45,239 bases of DNA. It comes from an uncultured Mycoplasmatota bacterium. GTDB lineage: Bacteria; Bacillota_I; Bacilli_A; RF39; UBA660. Of the stretch, positions 1 to 8,201 are shown in pieces. The notes under the pieces were generated by a model. That model was not told where the DNA came from. It saw nothing but the letters and a program-made list of their open reading frames with translations, and made no database searches. Where the stretch lies: NCBI GenBank assembly GCA_947576095.1, contig CANPPW010000011.1:1-45239 (forward strand), in the 5' to 3' direction. Within the stretch, counting starts at the first letter, position 1. Each line of letters starts with the position of its first letter. The translations under genes and the position numbers were made by a program.

Positions 1-429
1 CTTTAGTATATCATTACTCAAGATTTCCGTGTCTATATATCTATCCTAACACCAACGATTGTAATAATTGATGAATCAAAATCGTCATCTTCAATAAGGA
101 AAATTCTAATTGCTAAATTTTTAATTTCTATAATGAATGGCTTCAGCGAAAAGGTTACACCTGGAGCTTTTTTAGTTTCTATTATTGAAAAAATGATCGA
201 AACCGAATAGGTATAAAAAATACTTGGTAAACTTGACTTAGGAATCTATAACTTCCATACTTTAAGGTAAACTTTTGTTACTAGATGTATTGAAAACGGT
301 TTTGATCAAAAAATTTTAAGTGAAACATTAGGACATTCTAGTGTAAAAATTACATTAGAAAGATATGTCCATCCTAATTATGAAAATAAAGGTATAATGA
401 TAAATCAATTAAAACCTTTATATATTTAA
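1..429 (+). pseudogene. Tyrosine recombinase (phage integrase family) remnant, 3' part
   Basis: One reading frame (codons in phase with base 1) translates to recognisable integrase C-terminal sequence: SSSSIRKI near the start, then FHTLR, TFVTRCIENGF, LGHSSVKITLERYVHP and a final stop at 427-429. In intact enzymes the motif is HxLRHTF, and the tyrosine sits in the LGHSS...Y block. Here stop codons interrupt the frame at 4-6, 208-210, 214-216 and 268-270. The last replaces the conserved His of HTLRHTF. The gene enters from outside the window and is inactive. It marks a former integrative element next to the sigma factor and pilin-like genes that follow. Confidence 0.85.
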
Positions 430-441
430 AAGGCTATGAAT

Positions 442-469
442 AGACTTTAATTTGTTTGTAGTCTTTTTT
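442..469 (+). terminator. Possible weak terminator after integrase remnant
   Basis: AGACT and AGTCT form a 5-bp stem with a 13-nt loop followed by a run of T. The stem is short, so the call is weak. Confidence 0.35.
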
Positions 470-589
470 GGATTCAATTATAATTTATCAATTTTATATT
501 TACAAAACGAATTTCTTTAAAAGATGAAAAAAGAAAATTTAATATTTTATTTAATTGAAGCGAAAAGGGGATAAATAGTTTTCTTTTTC

Positions 590-617
590 TTGACAAGGCA
601 AAGGAAAGTGCTAAAAT
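590..617 (+). promoter_or_regulatory. Sigma-A-type promoter of the sigma factor gene
   Basis: TTGACA (590-595) and TAAAAT (612-617) are 16 bp apart, about 85 bp upstream of the start codon. The 430-702 stretch shows nothing else recognisable. Confidence 0.6.
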
Positions 618-702
618 ATAAGATAAAATGAATTTTTTGAGTAAAACGGTTAAATCTTATGATATATATATATTTAAAATAAGATGACTGATGGAGGTAA
701 CA

Positions 703-2211
703 ATGGAATTAAATATTAAAAAGGTTGAGCAGATGCGTTCTGAAGAAATTTTTGAATCTTTATTGTCGATGATTGATAATATTTTCAAACAATTTGGTTA
801 TATGGAACTGCCTAAGCAAGAGTATTATAAATTAGTAAAGAAAGAAATTTGTAATTCTAAAAAAACTTATAATGGGAACACATCCTATACTGAATTTATA
901 GCAAAAAGAATAAAAAGTTCTTTATCAGAAGAAACAAGAAAATTAATACATGATTCTGCTTCATCATTTAGGGTAATAGACAATTATGTAAGACAAAATT
1001 TTGGGAGTATTTCAAGTTGTGAAGATGCAGAAAGATATTTTGAGGAATTAAATATTTTTTTTGAGAATCATGAATGGATACCCAATCCAGATTTATTGAT
1101 TCAATTAATCAATAAAAATGATAATTTTAACAAAATGATTGAACAAATAGTAGAACAGTATTATGAAGGAATAACAAAAGGGAATGCTGAGAAAATATTT
1201 GATAATAATTTGTTAGTATTGACTGTGGAAATGTATTGTATGCTTAAAAATATAGAAATAAAGGAGGAAAAATTTGAAGTAGAAATATATGATGAGAGTG
1301 ATGATGGAATAATAGACAGTTTTAAAATCTATTTAAAAGAAGTTGGTAGGAAACCATTACTATCAATAGAAGAAGAAAGAAAGCTAGCAAATAAAATCTC
1401 TAAGGGAGATGTTCAGGCAAGAGAACAATTTATAGAAAGTAATTTAAGATTAGTGATTAGTATTGCCAAATACTATTTGAATAGGGGATTATCATTTTTA
1501 GATTTAATTCAAGAGGGAAACCAAGGATTAATAGTGGCAGTTGATAAATATAATGTTGAGAAAGGATATAAGTTTGCTACATATGCAAGCCACTGGATAA
1601 GACAGGCTATAACTAGAGCTATCGCTGACAAAGGAAGTAATGTCAGACTTCCTGTTTATATGTATGAAAGAATAGGAAAATACAACAGAACAGTCATCAC
1701 TTTGAAGGAAAAGTTAAATAGAGAGCCAACCATAAATGAAATAGCTATGGAAATGGACTTATCAAATTTACAAGTAAGCAAATTACAAAAAATTGAAAAT
1801 GATCAAAGTATAGTGAGTGTTAATACATTAGTAGGTGAGGATAAGGATACAGAACTCGGAAATCTTATTTTAGTTGCTCATGAAACTTTAGAAGAGACAA
1901 CAATTTATAAGATGTTACAAGAAGATGTTAAAAAATTAGTTGAAAATTGTAATTTAACAGAAAGGGAAAAAGAAATATTAAAGAATATATATGGTTTTAA
2001 TAATCAAGAACCAATGAGTCTGAGTGAATTAGGAGAAATATACGGAATTACGAGGGAAAGAGTTAGACAAATCAAAAAAAAGGCATTAGAAAAAATTAGA
2101 AGATCAAAATATGCTAAAGATTTCACAACATATATGGATGATCCAGTAAAAGCTTTAGAAAATTTAAATAACTTTAGAGAAGAAGCATATAAAACATATA
2201 AGAAAAAATAG
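703..2211 (+). CDS. Sigma-70 family RNA polymerase sigma factor with a novel N-terminal domain
   Basis: 502 residues from the ATG at 703, which follows GGAGG (693-697); the ATG at 691 overlaps that ribosome site. The C-terminal ~300 residues carry sigma-70 regions 1.2 (YLKEVGRKPLLSIEEE), 2 (NLRLVISIAKYYLNRGLSF, DLIQEG, FATYASHWIRQAITRAIAD), 3 and 4 (LTEREKEILKNIYGF, ITRERVRQIKKKALEKIRR). Region 2.4/3.0 departs from housekeeping RpoD: NVRLPVYMYERIGKYNR instead of the usual IRxPVHMxExINK. The first ~200 residues are charged, mostly helical in appearance, and not recognised; they are not region 1.1. It is therefore most likely an alternative sigma factor, sitting beside a dead integrase, and not the primary one. 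The regulon is unknown. Confidence 0.85.
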   Translation: MELNIKKVEQMRSEEIFESLLSMIDNIFKQFGYMELPKQEYYKLVKKEICNSKKTYNGNTSYTEFIAKRIKSSLSEETRKLIHDSASSFRVIDNYVRQNFGSISSCEDAERYFEELNIFFENHEWIPNPDLLIQLINKNDNFNKMIEQIVEQYYEGITKGNAEKIFDNNLLVLTVEMYCMLKNIEIKEEKFEVEIYDESDDGIIDSFKIYLKEVGRKPLLSIEEERKLANKISKGDVQAREQFIESNLRLVISIAKYYLNRGLSFLDLIQEGNQGLIVAVDKYNVEKGYKFATYASHWIRQAITRAIADKGSNVRLPVYMYERIGKYNRTVITLKEKLNREPTINEIAMEMDLSNLQVSKLQKIENDQSIVSVNTLVGEDKDTELGNLILVAHETLEETTIYKMLQEDVKKLVENCNLTEREKEILKNIYGFNNQEPMSLSELGEIYGITRERVRQIKKKALEKIRRSKYAKDFTTYMDDPVKALENLNNFREEAYKTYKKK

Positions 2212-2319
2212 CAATTATGAATAAATTGCAATCAATTTATGAATATTTTAATTAGCACATAAAAGAACAATATAAATCATTTCTTAATGATATTATACAA
2301 ATAGCAGAATGTAAATAAA

Positions 2320-2359
2320 AAAAATAACAGCTTTTTAGATGTATTTAGCTGTTATTTTT
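2320..2359 (+). terminator. Intrinsic terminator of the sigma factor gene
   Basis: AAAAATAACAGCT and AGCTGTTATTTTT form a 13-bp stem with a 14-nt loop ending in T residues. The A-rich 5' arm could also work on the other strand. Confidence 0.75.
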
Positions 2360-2418
2360 ATTTGATCAAATTCAAAGGAATATTATTTTGCATTATAGAC
2401 TATATCAGATAAAAAACA

Positions 2419-2434
2419 CAAAGTAATCTACTTT
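2419..2434 (+). repeat. Left copy of an inverted repeat pair
   Basis: CAAAGTAATCTACTTT is the reverse complement of the first 16 bases of 2584-2600, read on the other strand. The unit is itself nearly palindromic around a 3-nt centre (ATC here, GAT in the other copy). Confidence 0.65.
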
Positions 2435-2578
2435 ATGAAGTAACTACTTCAATAACATATAAATTATACTATAAAAATTATTATTTTTGGTAATTTATTG
2501 TAAATCTAATTAAAATTTCTTATGTTTCATAATAAATATTTTAATTTTTTTCTTAATTTTTCTCAAAGAAAACTTTAT

Positions 2579-2605
2579 TTTCTCAAAGTAGATTACTTTG
2601 AGAAA
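2579..2605. promoter_or_regulatory. 27-bp perfect palindrome (operator, recombination site or right inverted repeat)
   Basis: TTTCTCAAAGTA and TACTTTGAGAAA are perfect 12-bp arms around GAT. A partial direct copy (TTTCTCAAAG) lies 20 bp upstream, at about 2559-2568. The palindrome ends 63 bp before the pilin-like gene. There is no U-run after the stem, so it is not a terminator. The gene-free region 2212-2667 otherwise holds only the terminator and AT-rich sequence with several TATA-like boxes. Confidence 0.6.
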
Positions 2606-2667
2606 TAGAGGATTTTAGTGAATGTAGAATTTAAAATAGATATCAGATAGAAGTAAGGAGAAAAAGA

Positions 2668-3804
2668 ATGAAAAAGATGTTTTTGATAACATTTCTTTTA
2701 ATGGTAATTTATTTGCCTGTAAAAGCTGCTCCTAATTGTAATAAATATCAATGTATTACTTGTGTAGCTAAAGTTAAAAACGTAGTAGAGCTTACTTATT
2801 ATGTAAAATCAGATGGCAAGGAAAATATAACAGTTACCCATACCCTAAAAAGAGATGTTGAAAATAGTGCAGTCGATTATGATGTTATTTATGATAATGA
2901 GTATTTTTATAGCAAACAAAAGGATAAACTTGTTTGTCCATCACTTGGATATTTAATTGTTCCTAGTGTAGGTGCCAACCGTGTTACGAAAATTACGATG
3001 AAATTGGTTTTAAAAAAACCTCAAAATGGATCTAGTGGTAATCAGTTTTCGATATCTACTAGTTTTGATAATAAAAAGCCTTATCGCGAAAAAAAATCTG
3101 CTAAAGTTTTGAAGTGTCAGTATGATGGAAGGGTCTTTATAAGTGGCCGTGCGACAGGAAGTGTGAAACTCACTATTGTAAATGATGGAACCAATCTTAA
3201 ATATAATTTTGGAAATTATAAAGTGGGTCAAATCAATGAGGCAAGTCTTTCTATGTTTCAGTCAAATTCCTGTCCCAAGTTAGCAATGAATTGTAATGTA
3301 GAATCCAAAACTTGTAATATTTATAAAGAATTAAATGATCCTATATCAAATGCTGAGAATAATAAACCACAAAAGGGTAAAGATCCTATTAATGCAGATG
3401 ATCTTGAGAGAGATAATGCATTTTGTAAAAGATATGATTGCATGCCATCATCATCAGTAGATCCAAGTACAAGTGCAGCTTTAAAAAGATCAACTTGTGA
3501 AATTATTAATGTAAATACAGGCTTAGGTAGATTTTTAAATAAAATGGTCAATTATATAAGAATAGGAGTTATTTTCTTAGTACTTGTACTTGGAATGGTA
3601 GATTTAATGGGAGCCGTTGGTGCAAGTGAGGAAGGAGCTTTTAAAAAAGCAGGGACAAGATTTTTTAAACGTTTGATTGCAGCAGCTCTCGTATTTTTAG
3701 TACCAGCTATTGTAAATATATTGATATCTCTTATCAATGATGCATCTTGTGCTGGTGACCCTAATTATGATCCAACAGGTGGTATCTTTGATAATCATGC
3801 TTAA
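2668..3804 (+). CDS. Secreted type IV secretion pilin-like (TrbC/VirB2-type) protein with a large ectodomain
   Basis: 378 residues; ATG at 2668 follows AAGGAG. Residues 1-20 form a signal peptide ending near VKAAPNC. A Cys-rich extracellular part (CNKYQCITC near residue 25, more Cys at about 90-280) follows, probably beta-rich. The C-terminal ~90 residues contain two hydrophobic helices (near RIGVIFLVLVLGMVDLMGA and AAALVFLVPAIVNILISLI) separated by a short charged turn (GASEEGAFKKAGTRFFKR). That hairpin is the hallmark of VirB2/TrbC-like pilins. No other conjugation gene is visible nearby, so this is an orphan or a remnant of a mobile element; a function in surface filaments is inference only. 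The assignment rests on the hairpin, not on the ectodomain. Confidence 0.6.
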   Translation: MKKMFLITFLLMVIYLPVKAAPNCNKYQCITCVAKVKNVVELTYYVKSDGKENITVTHTLKRDVENSAVDYDVIYDNEYFYSKQKDKLVCPSLGYLIVPSVGANRVTKITMKLVLKKPQNGSSGNQFSISTSFDNKKPYREKKSAKVLKCQYDGRVFISGRATGSVKLTIVNDGTNLKYNFGNYKVGQINEASLSMFQSNSCPKLAMNCNVESKTCNIYKELNDPISNAENNKPQKGKDPINADDLERDNAFCKRYDCMPSSSVDPSTSAALKRSTCEIINVNTGLGRFLNKMVNYIRIGVIFLVLVLGMVDLMGAVGASEEGAFKKAGTRFFKRLIAAALVFLVPAIVNILISLINDASCAGDPNYDPTGGIFDNHA

Positions 3805-3826
3805 GACCAGTAAATGGTCTTTTTTT
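3803..3826 (+). terminator. Intrinsic terminator of the pilin-like gene
   Basis: AAGACCA/TGGTCTT stem, 4- to 5-nt loop, then seven or more T. It overlaps the stop codon. Confidence 0.85.
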
Positions 3827-4013
3827 ATAGGAATGTGGTGTTAAAAAAATAAGTAAGAAAAAGAAAAACACAGTAGTTTTAACCATGCTTTTAAATAATA
3901 TTATCTTTGAATGTATTCTCATCTAGAGAGTGAATAGTTTCCTTAGGTATTAATTTTTGAGATCCGCCTTTAATATATTTAAATTTGATACTTATTTTTT
4001 TCATCAAATTGTT

Positions 4014-4727
4014 TTAATTACTTGTTAAACTTTTTGAATGATTATTTTCTAATAAGTGTTGTTTGTATTCAGTTCTAATACGAGCTGAGATTCTTTCTAA
4101 ATCTAATCTTGTAATTTTTCCGCCATTGTTTGATACTGTTTCTATTTCTTTATCCGTTAAATAATTAAATAAGGGGTGGCAATTATTACAATGAATAAAT
4201 CCAGGCCATAAATCGTATATTTGTTCATTAATATCAGGATATAATCCAAACCAAGTTTTAAGTTCATTGCAATATTCATAACATGTACCACCTTCGTCAG
4301 GGACATTTAGTATATGTAAATCAGATTGGTTGTTTTCGTTTTTATTTTCCATATAATATTCATAAATTGTACCACTATCTTTAGTTTCATGTAATATATA
4401 TATATCAGATTGATTGTTTTCATTTGTATTTTCCATAACAATTAAATTTTCTATATTGAAAGTTTCAATATTTTGTAATGTTTCCTCTGGTTCTAATAGA
4501 CTAGTATTTTCCCTTTCTAGTAGCGTATCATGTGTTACAATATAATCATTTAAGTATTGGTTATTTAATTTATCATTACTTACATTAGTTGTATTGCCTA
4601 GTTCATAATACACTATTTTTTTTGAATTCGATTTTCCTAAGCCACATCCAGATGTAACTAACACTAAACTCATCCCACCTGATATAGCTCTAGCTAATAA
4701 TTGTTTATTGAATTTAACTTTTTTCAT
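4014..4727 (-). CDS. Putative lipoprotein with an internal 28-residue duplication
   Basis: 237 residues from the ATG at 4727. An upstream in-frame ATG at 4736 overlaps the GGAG ribosome site and is rejected. The N-terminus is a lipoprotein signal: basic residues, a hydrophobic stretch, then VTSGCG with the lipobox Cys near residue 28. The mature part is acidic and Asn/Glu-rich. Two tandem copies of a unit reading MEN-NENNQSD--IL-----GT-YEY lie in the middle. The C-terminal part is more compact, with HCNNCH and a helical tail (TDKEIETVSNNGG, ISARIRTEYKQHLLENN). I recognise no family. It is divergent from parC and shares the intergenic region. A second SGCG lipoprotein in the window (35060-35731) has a similar signal but no obvious similarity beyond it. 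Confidence 0.7.
   Translation of the reverse strand: MKKVKFNKQLLARAISGGMSLVLVTSGCGLGKSNSKKIVYYELGNTTNVSNDKLNNQYLNDYIVTHDTLLERENTSLLEPEETLQNIETFNIENLIVMENTNENNQSDIYILHETKDSGTIYEYYMENKNENNQSDLHILNVPDEGGTCYEYCNELKTWFGLYPDINEQIYDLWPGFIHCNNCHPLFNYLTDKEIETVSNNGGKITRLDLERISARIRTEYKQHLLENNHSKSLTSN
4269..4436 (-). repeat. Tandem 84-bp duplication inside the lipoprotein gene
   Basis: Two direct copies with an 84-bp period, for example TCAGATTGGTTGTTTTC at 4321 and TCAGATTGATTGTTTTC at 4405. They keep the reading frame and encode a 28-residue repeat. Confidence 0.8.
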
Positions 4728-4754
4728 TATAAACATCTCCTTTTTTGATAGGGT

Positions 4755-4783
4755 ATTTTAGCATAAAATCTATAATCTGTCAA
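4755..4783 (-). promoter_or_regulatory. Promoter of the lipoprotein gene
   Basis: On the minus strand TTGACA (4783-4778), 17 bp, TAAAAT (4760-4755); about 28 bp before the start codon. Confidence 0.8.
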
Positions 4784-4898
4784 AACTCTTCGCTTGACTT
4801 TTTAATAGTACATTTTTGTATGAATTTTTATCTTAGAATATTTCTATAAAATTGATTACAAAAACATCTATATCCTTTTCATAAGTTTTTTTCCTCTT

Positions 4899-4927
4899 TT
4901 GCACTTTTTCTTTTTATTTGTTATAAT
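4899..4927 (+). promoter_or_regulatory. Promoter of parC with a near-minimal leader
   Basis: TTGCAC (4899-4904), 17 bp, TATAAT (4922-4927). The expected transcription start is at about 4933-4935, so the mRNA begins essentially at the AGGTGAT ribosome site and has about a 10-nt leader. Confidence 0.85.
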
Positions 4928-4943
4928 GACAAAAGGTGATATA

Positions 4944-7484
4944 ATGCAGAATGTAGTAAAACGTATATATGATTATTCTTTAGAAGAAATTATGGGAATG
5001 CGATTTGAAAGATATTCTAGATCCATTATTTTAGATCGAGCCCTTCCTGATGTCAGAGATGGCTTAAAACCTGTACAAAGAAGAATTTTATATGGAATGT
5101 ACAAGGAAAAGCATACCCATAATAAACCTTATGTCAAATCCGCACGTTGTGTAGGAGATATCATGGGTAAATATCATCCCCATGGGGATTCTTCCATTTA
5201 TGATGCAATGGTAAGGATGAGTCAGTGGTGGAAACAAAATGCCATTTTAATCGATATGCAAGGAAACAATGGTTCCATGGATGGTGATGGTGCAGCTGCA
5301 ATGCGTTATACAGAAGCTAGACTTTCGCAAATTGCAGGTGAATTAATTAGTAAAGATTTAGATAAAGGAACAGTCTCTATGGCTCCCAATTTTGATGATA
5401 CTCTGGAAGAACCAACAGTTTTACCTGCACGATTTCCTAATTTATTAGTGAATGGTGCTAATGGAATTAGCGCAGGGTATGCGACCAATATTCCGCCTCA
5501 TAATTTAAGTGAAATCATTGATGCAACAATCAAACGAATTGATAGTCCATCTTGTAATTTAGAAACTATTTTAAAAATTGTAGGTGGACCAGACTTTCCA
5601 ACAGGAGGTATAATTTACGGAAAAAAAGGAATTATAGATGCCTTTACGTGTGGCCGTGGAAAAATTATAGTGCGATCTAAATATAGCATTCAAAAAAATA
5701 AAGGAAAAGAGCAGATTTTAATTACTGAAATTCCTTTTGATGTCAATAAACAAGCACTTGTTGCTAAAATAAATGAAATTCGTATTGATAAAAAAGTGGA
5801 TGGAATTACAGAAGCTAGGGATGAATCCGATCGTGAAGATTCAGTTCGAATTGTTATCGATTTAAAAAAGGATGCTAATAAGGATTTAATTTTAGCATAT
5901 TTATTGAAAAATACTGATTTACAGATTTCATATAATTATAATATGGTAGCGATTGTAAATAGAAGGCCAATGACTTTAGGAATTTTAAAAATATTGGATG
6001 CTTATATTGCACATCAAAAAGAAGTCATTACAAAAAGAACCCAGTTTGATTTAGCACATGCTAAGGATCAGATGCACATTGTAGAAGGACTTATAAAGGC
6101 TCTATCGATACTTGATAAAGTGATTCAAACAATTCGTGGAAGTAAAAATAAAATAAATGCTAAAGAGAATTTAGTAAAAGAATATCAATTTACGGAAAGA
6201 CAAGCAGAAGCTATTGTAACCTTACAATTATATCGATTAACCAATACAGATGTTACAGAATTAATGAATGAACAAATGAATCTTAAGAAAATTATAGAAG
6301 GTCTTGATGCTTTATTACAGGACGAAAATAAAATGAAAAACCGAATGAAAGAAGAACTTCGTGAAATAAAAAAACAATATGGTACAGCAAGAAAAACAGA
6401 AATTAAAGAAGAGATTGAAGAAATAAAGATAGAGAAAGAGAAGCTCATCACTAAGGAAGATGTAATTGTTGTTATTACAAAAGAAGGATATATTAAAAGA
6501 GTATCTACAAGAAGTTATCAAAAAGAAGAAAATACTCTTTTAAAGGATACAGATTATGTAATAGGACTTTATGAAATGAATACCATAGACACGTTATTGA
6601 TCTTTACAAATAAAGGCAATTATTTATATATACCAGTGCATACTATCCCGGATTTAAAGTGGAAAGAACTCGGTAAACATATCAGTAATATCATTCCAGT
6701 TGGCACAGAAGAAGTTGTGATTGGATGTTATCCTGTTTCTAATTTTGAAGTGGATGCATGTATTACTATTTTGACAAAAAATGGTATGATCAAACGAAGT
6801 AAACTAAGTGATTTTAAAGTGAATCGCTATTCTAAACCACTTGTAGCGATGAAACTAAAGGAAGATGATGAAGTCTTATATACATCTTCAAATGATGGGG
6901 ATATTTTAATTGTAACAAAAAGGGGATATGGTCTTTGTTATAATATAAAAGAAGTTCCTGTTACAGGACTTAAATCAAGTGGTGTAAAAGCCATATCACT
7001 GAAAGATGATATAGTTGCTACAGCCGCTTTATTAACACCGAATATAGAGTATATCGCTCTTATAACTTCAAAAGGGACAGGGAAGAGAATGAAAGCATCA
7101 GAATTGGAAAGAACAACAAGAGCACGTAGGGGACTTTTGATGATAAGAGAGGTAAAAACAAATCCTTACGAAATTATAAAAGTATTAGCAATTGAACATA
7201 AAAATATGATTGGTATAAAAACAAAGGATGATATGTTAGAAATAAAACCGACAGAACTATCTATTAGCGATAGATATTCTGTTGGAACAACTCTTTTCCG
7301 AAATGAAATTTTAGATTGTTTCGTTTGTATAAAAGAACCTATAGGCAAGACTTTTATTCAGATAGAAGAGATGGAAACATTAGATGTAGATCTTAAAGCA
7401 AGTGATGAAGAGGCGTTGAAAAAAGTAGATGAAAAAATTTATACAATAGAAGATTTTTTAAATGAAATTGAAGAAAATAATTAA
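4944..7484 (+). CDS. parC: DNA topoisomerase IV subunit A
   Basis: 846 residues from the ATG at 4944, after AGGTGAT; the upstream ATG at 4926 lies inside the -10 box. ParC cuts and rejoins DNA with ParE to decatenate daughter chromosomes. The breakage-reunion domain comes first, with ALPDVRDGLKPVQRRILYGM near residue 33, the quinolone region KYHPHGDSSIYDAM near 77-89 (wild-type-like Ser and acidic residue), and the catalytic Tyr at about 122 in AMRYTEARL. A coiled-coil gate follows (about 440-500), then the C-terminal beta-pinwheel. The GyrA-box QRRGGKG is absent, which favours ParC over GyrA. parE is not adjacent, unlike the usual parE-parC pair. It is divergent from the lipoprotein gene. 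Confidence 0.93.
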   Translation: MQNVVKRIYDYSLEEIMGMRFERYSRSIILDRALPDVRDGLKPVQRRILYGMYKEKHTHNKPYVKSARCVGDIMGKYHPHGDSSIYDAMVRMSQWWKQNAILIDMQGNNGSMDGDGAAAMRYTEARLSQIAGELISKDLDKGTVSMAPNFDDTLEEPTVLPARFPNLLVNGANGISAGYATNIPPHNLSEIIDATIKRIDSPSCNLETILKIVGGPDFPTGGIIYGKKGIIDAFTCGRGKIIVRSKYSIQKNKGKEQILITEIPFDVNKQALVAKINEIRIDKKVDGITEARDESDREDSVRIVIDLKKDANKDLILAYLLKNTDLQISYNYNMVAIVNRRPMTLGILKILDAYIAHQKEVITKRTQFDLAHAKDQMHIVEGLIKALSILDKVIQTIRGSKNKINAKENLVKEYQFTERQAEAIVTLQLYRLTNTDVTELMNEQMNLKKIIEGLDALLQDENKMKNRMKEELREIKKQYGTARKTEIKEEIEEIKIEKEKLITKEDVIVVITKEGYIKRVSTRSYQKEENTLLKDTDYVIGLYEMNTIDTLLIFTNKGNYLYIPVHTIPDLKWKELGKHISNIIPVGTEEVVIGCYPVSNFEVDACITILTKNGMIKRSKLSDFKVNRYSKPLVAMKLKEDDEVLYTSSNDGDILIVTKRGYGLCYNIKEVPVTGLKSSGVKAISLKDDIVATAALLTPNIEYIALITSKGTGKRMKASELERTTRARRGLLMIREVKTNPYEIIKVLAIEHKNMIGIKTKDDMLEIKPTELSISDRYSVGTTLFRNEILDCFVCIKEPIGKTFIQIEEMETLDVDLKASDEEALKKVDEKIYTIEDFLNEIEENN

Positions 7485-7591
7485 ATAATTTATATAGTAG
7501 GAAAGATAAACAAATACTAAAAAGGAAAAATTAATTTATTAAAAAAGTGAAAAAAACAGGAAAGAGTCATATACTAAAATAGGTGATGGCC

Positions 7592-7954
7592 ATGAATAAA
7601 AAAGAAGAATTTAAAAATTTTGTCAGAAAAAATCCTAGACTCATCAAATTTGTAAGAGAGGGGCAAATGGACTGGCAAAAATTTTATGAAATCTATGATT
7701 TATATGGAGAAGAAGAGAATGCCTGGAAAGATTATATAGAACCACCTCCATTAAAGGTGGAAGAAAAAAAAGAAGCTACACCCTCAATGGATTTAGTGAG
7801 TTGGCTTAAAAATATCGATTTAGATAGTATTCAAGATGGAATGAATAGCCTGCAGCGAGTAGTGGGACTTTTAGGTGAATTGACAACAAAAGATACGCCC
7901 ACTACATCGACTGAGTATAAACCAAGACCCCTTTATAAACATTTTGAGGATTAA
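7592..7954 (+). CDS. ylbD: YlbD-like spore coat protein
   Basis: 120 residues from the ATG at 7592. GTG 7583 and ATG 7586 lie in the AGGTGAT ribosome site and are rejected. EFKNFVRKNPRLIKFVREG and WQKFYEIYDLYGEEENAW match the N-terminal pattern of the Bacillus YlbD coat family. The middle is Lys/Glu-rich and the tail Thr/Pro-rich. It overlaps ylbE by one base (TAATG), and rsmD follows, as in the Bacillus ylbD-E-F-G-H(rsmD) cluster but with ylbF and ylbG missing. A coat role is inferred from the family. A CATATACTA at 7568-7576 resembles a sigma-E/K -10 element (CATAnnnTA), but no convincing -35 was found. Confidence 0.75.
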   Translation: MNKKEEFKNFVRKNPRLIKFVREGQMDWQKFYEIYDLYGEEENAWKDYIEPPPLKVEEKKEATPSMDLVSWLKNIDLDSIQDGMNSLQRVVGLLGELTTKDTPTTSTEYKPRPLYKHFED

Positions 7955-8175
7955 TGACCTTAGAGTTACAATTTAAAATAAAAAATAACCCAATGTACCA
8001 AAATTATTTAAGGGAAAATTCATATTGGTATAAAATATTAAATCGTACCCCTGAACAATTTAAGGAATTTGAAAATAAAGCAAAAGAACGTTATCAGGTT
8101 AGAACAACAGATAAAATTAATAAAATATTAAATGCTTTCGAAATGGTGAATTCTATTGTATCATCATTAAAGTAA
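7954..8175 (+). CDS. ylbE: YlbE-like protein
   Basis: 73 residues; its ATG overlaps the ylbD stop by one base, so the two are probably translationally coupled. MYQNYLRENSYWYKILNRTP followed by a helical Lys-rich stretch resembles the YlbE-like family (about 75-80 residues, pattern LR/IREQPxWYRxLSRxP). Biochemical function is unknown. Its position between ylbD and rsmD supports the assignment. The end of the gene carries the -35 of the rsmD promoter. Confidence 0.75.
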   Translation: MTLELQFKIKNNPMYQNYLRENSYWYKILNRTPEQFKEFENKAKERYQVRTTDKINKILNAFEMVNSIVSSLK

Positions 8176-8184
8176 TGCTATAAT
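8156..8184 (+). promoter_or_regulatory. Promoter of rsmD inside the end of ylbE
   Basis: TTGTAT (8156-8161), 17 bp, TATAAT (8179-8184). A ribosome site GAGGTG follows 7 bases later, giving a leader of about 12 nt. Confidence 0.75.
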
Positions 8185-8201
8185 AACGAAGAGGTGCGAC
8201 T

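Noticed and set aside
3984-4010. AATTTGAT/ATCAAATT hairpin as terminator of the lipoprotein gene
   Set aside because: No T-run on the minus-strand side; stem is weak.
4014-4727. HCNNCH in the lipoprotein as a c-type haem site
   Set aside because: A single CxxCH in an otherwise unrelated acidic lipoprotein, with no cytochrome maturation genes or other haem features nearby.
4899-4943. Longer ParC starting upstream at 4899 or 4926
   Set aside because: Those codons fall within the -35 and -10 boxes; ATG 4944 has the ribosome site and matches family N-termini.
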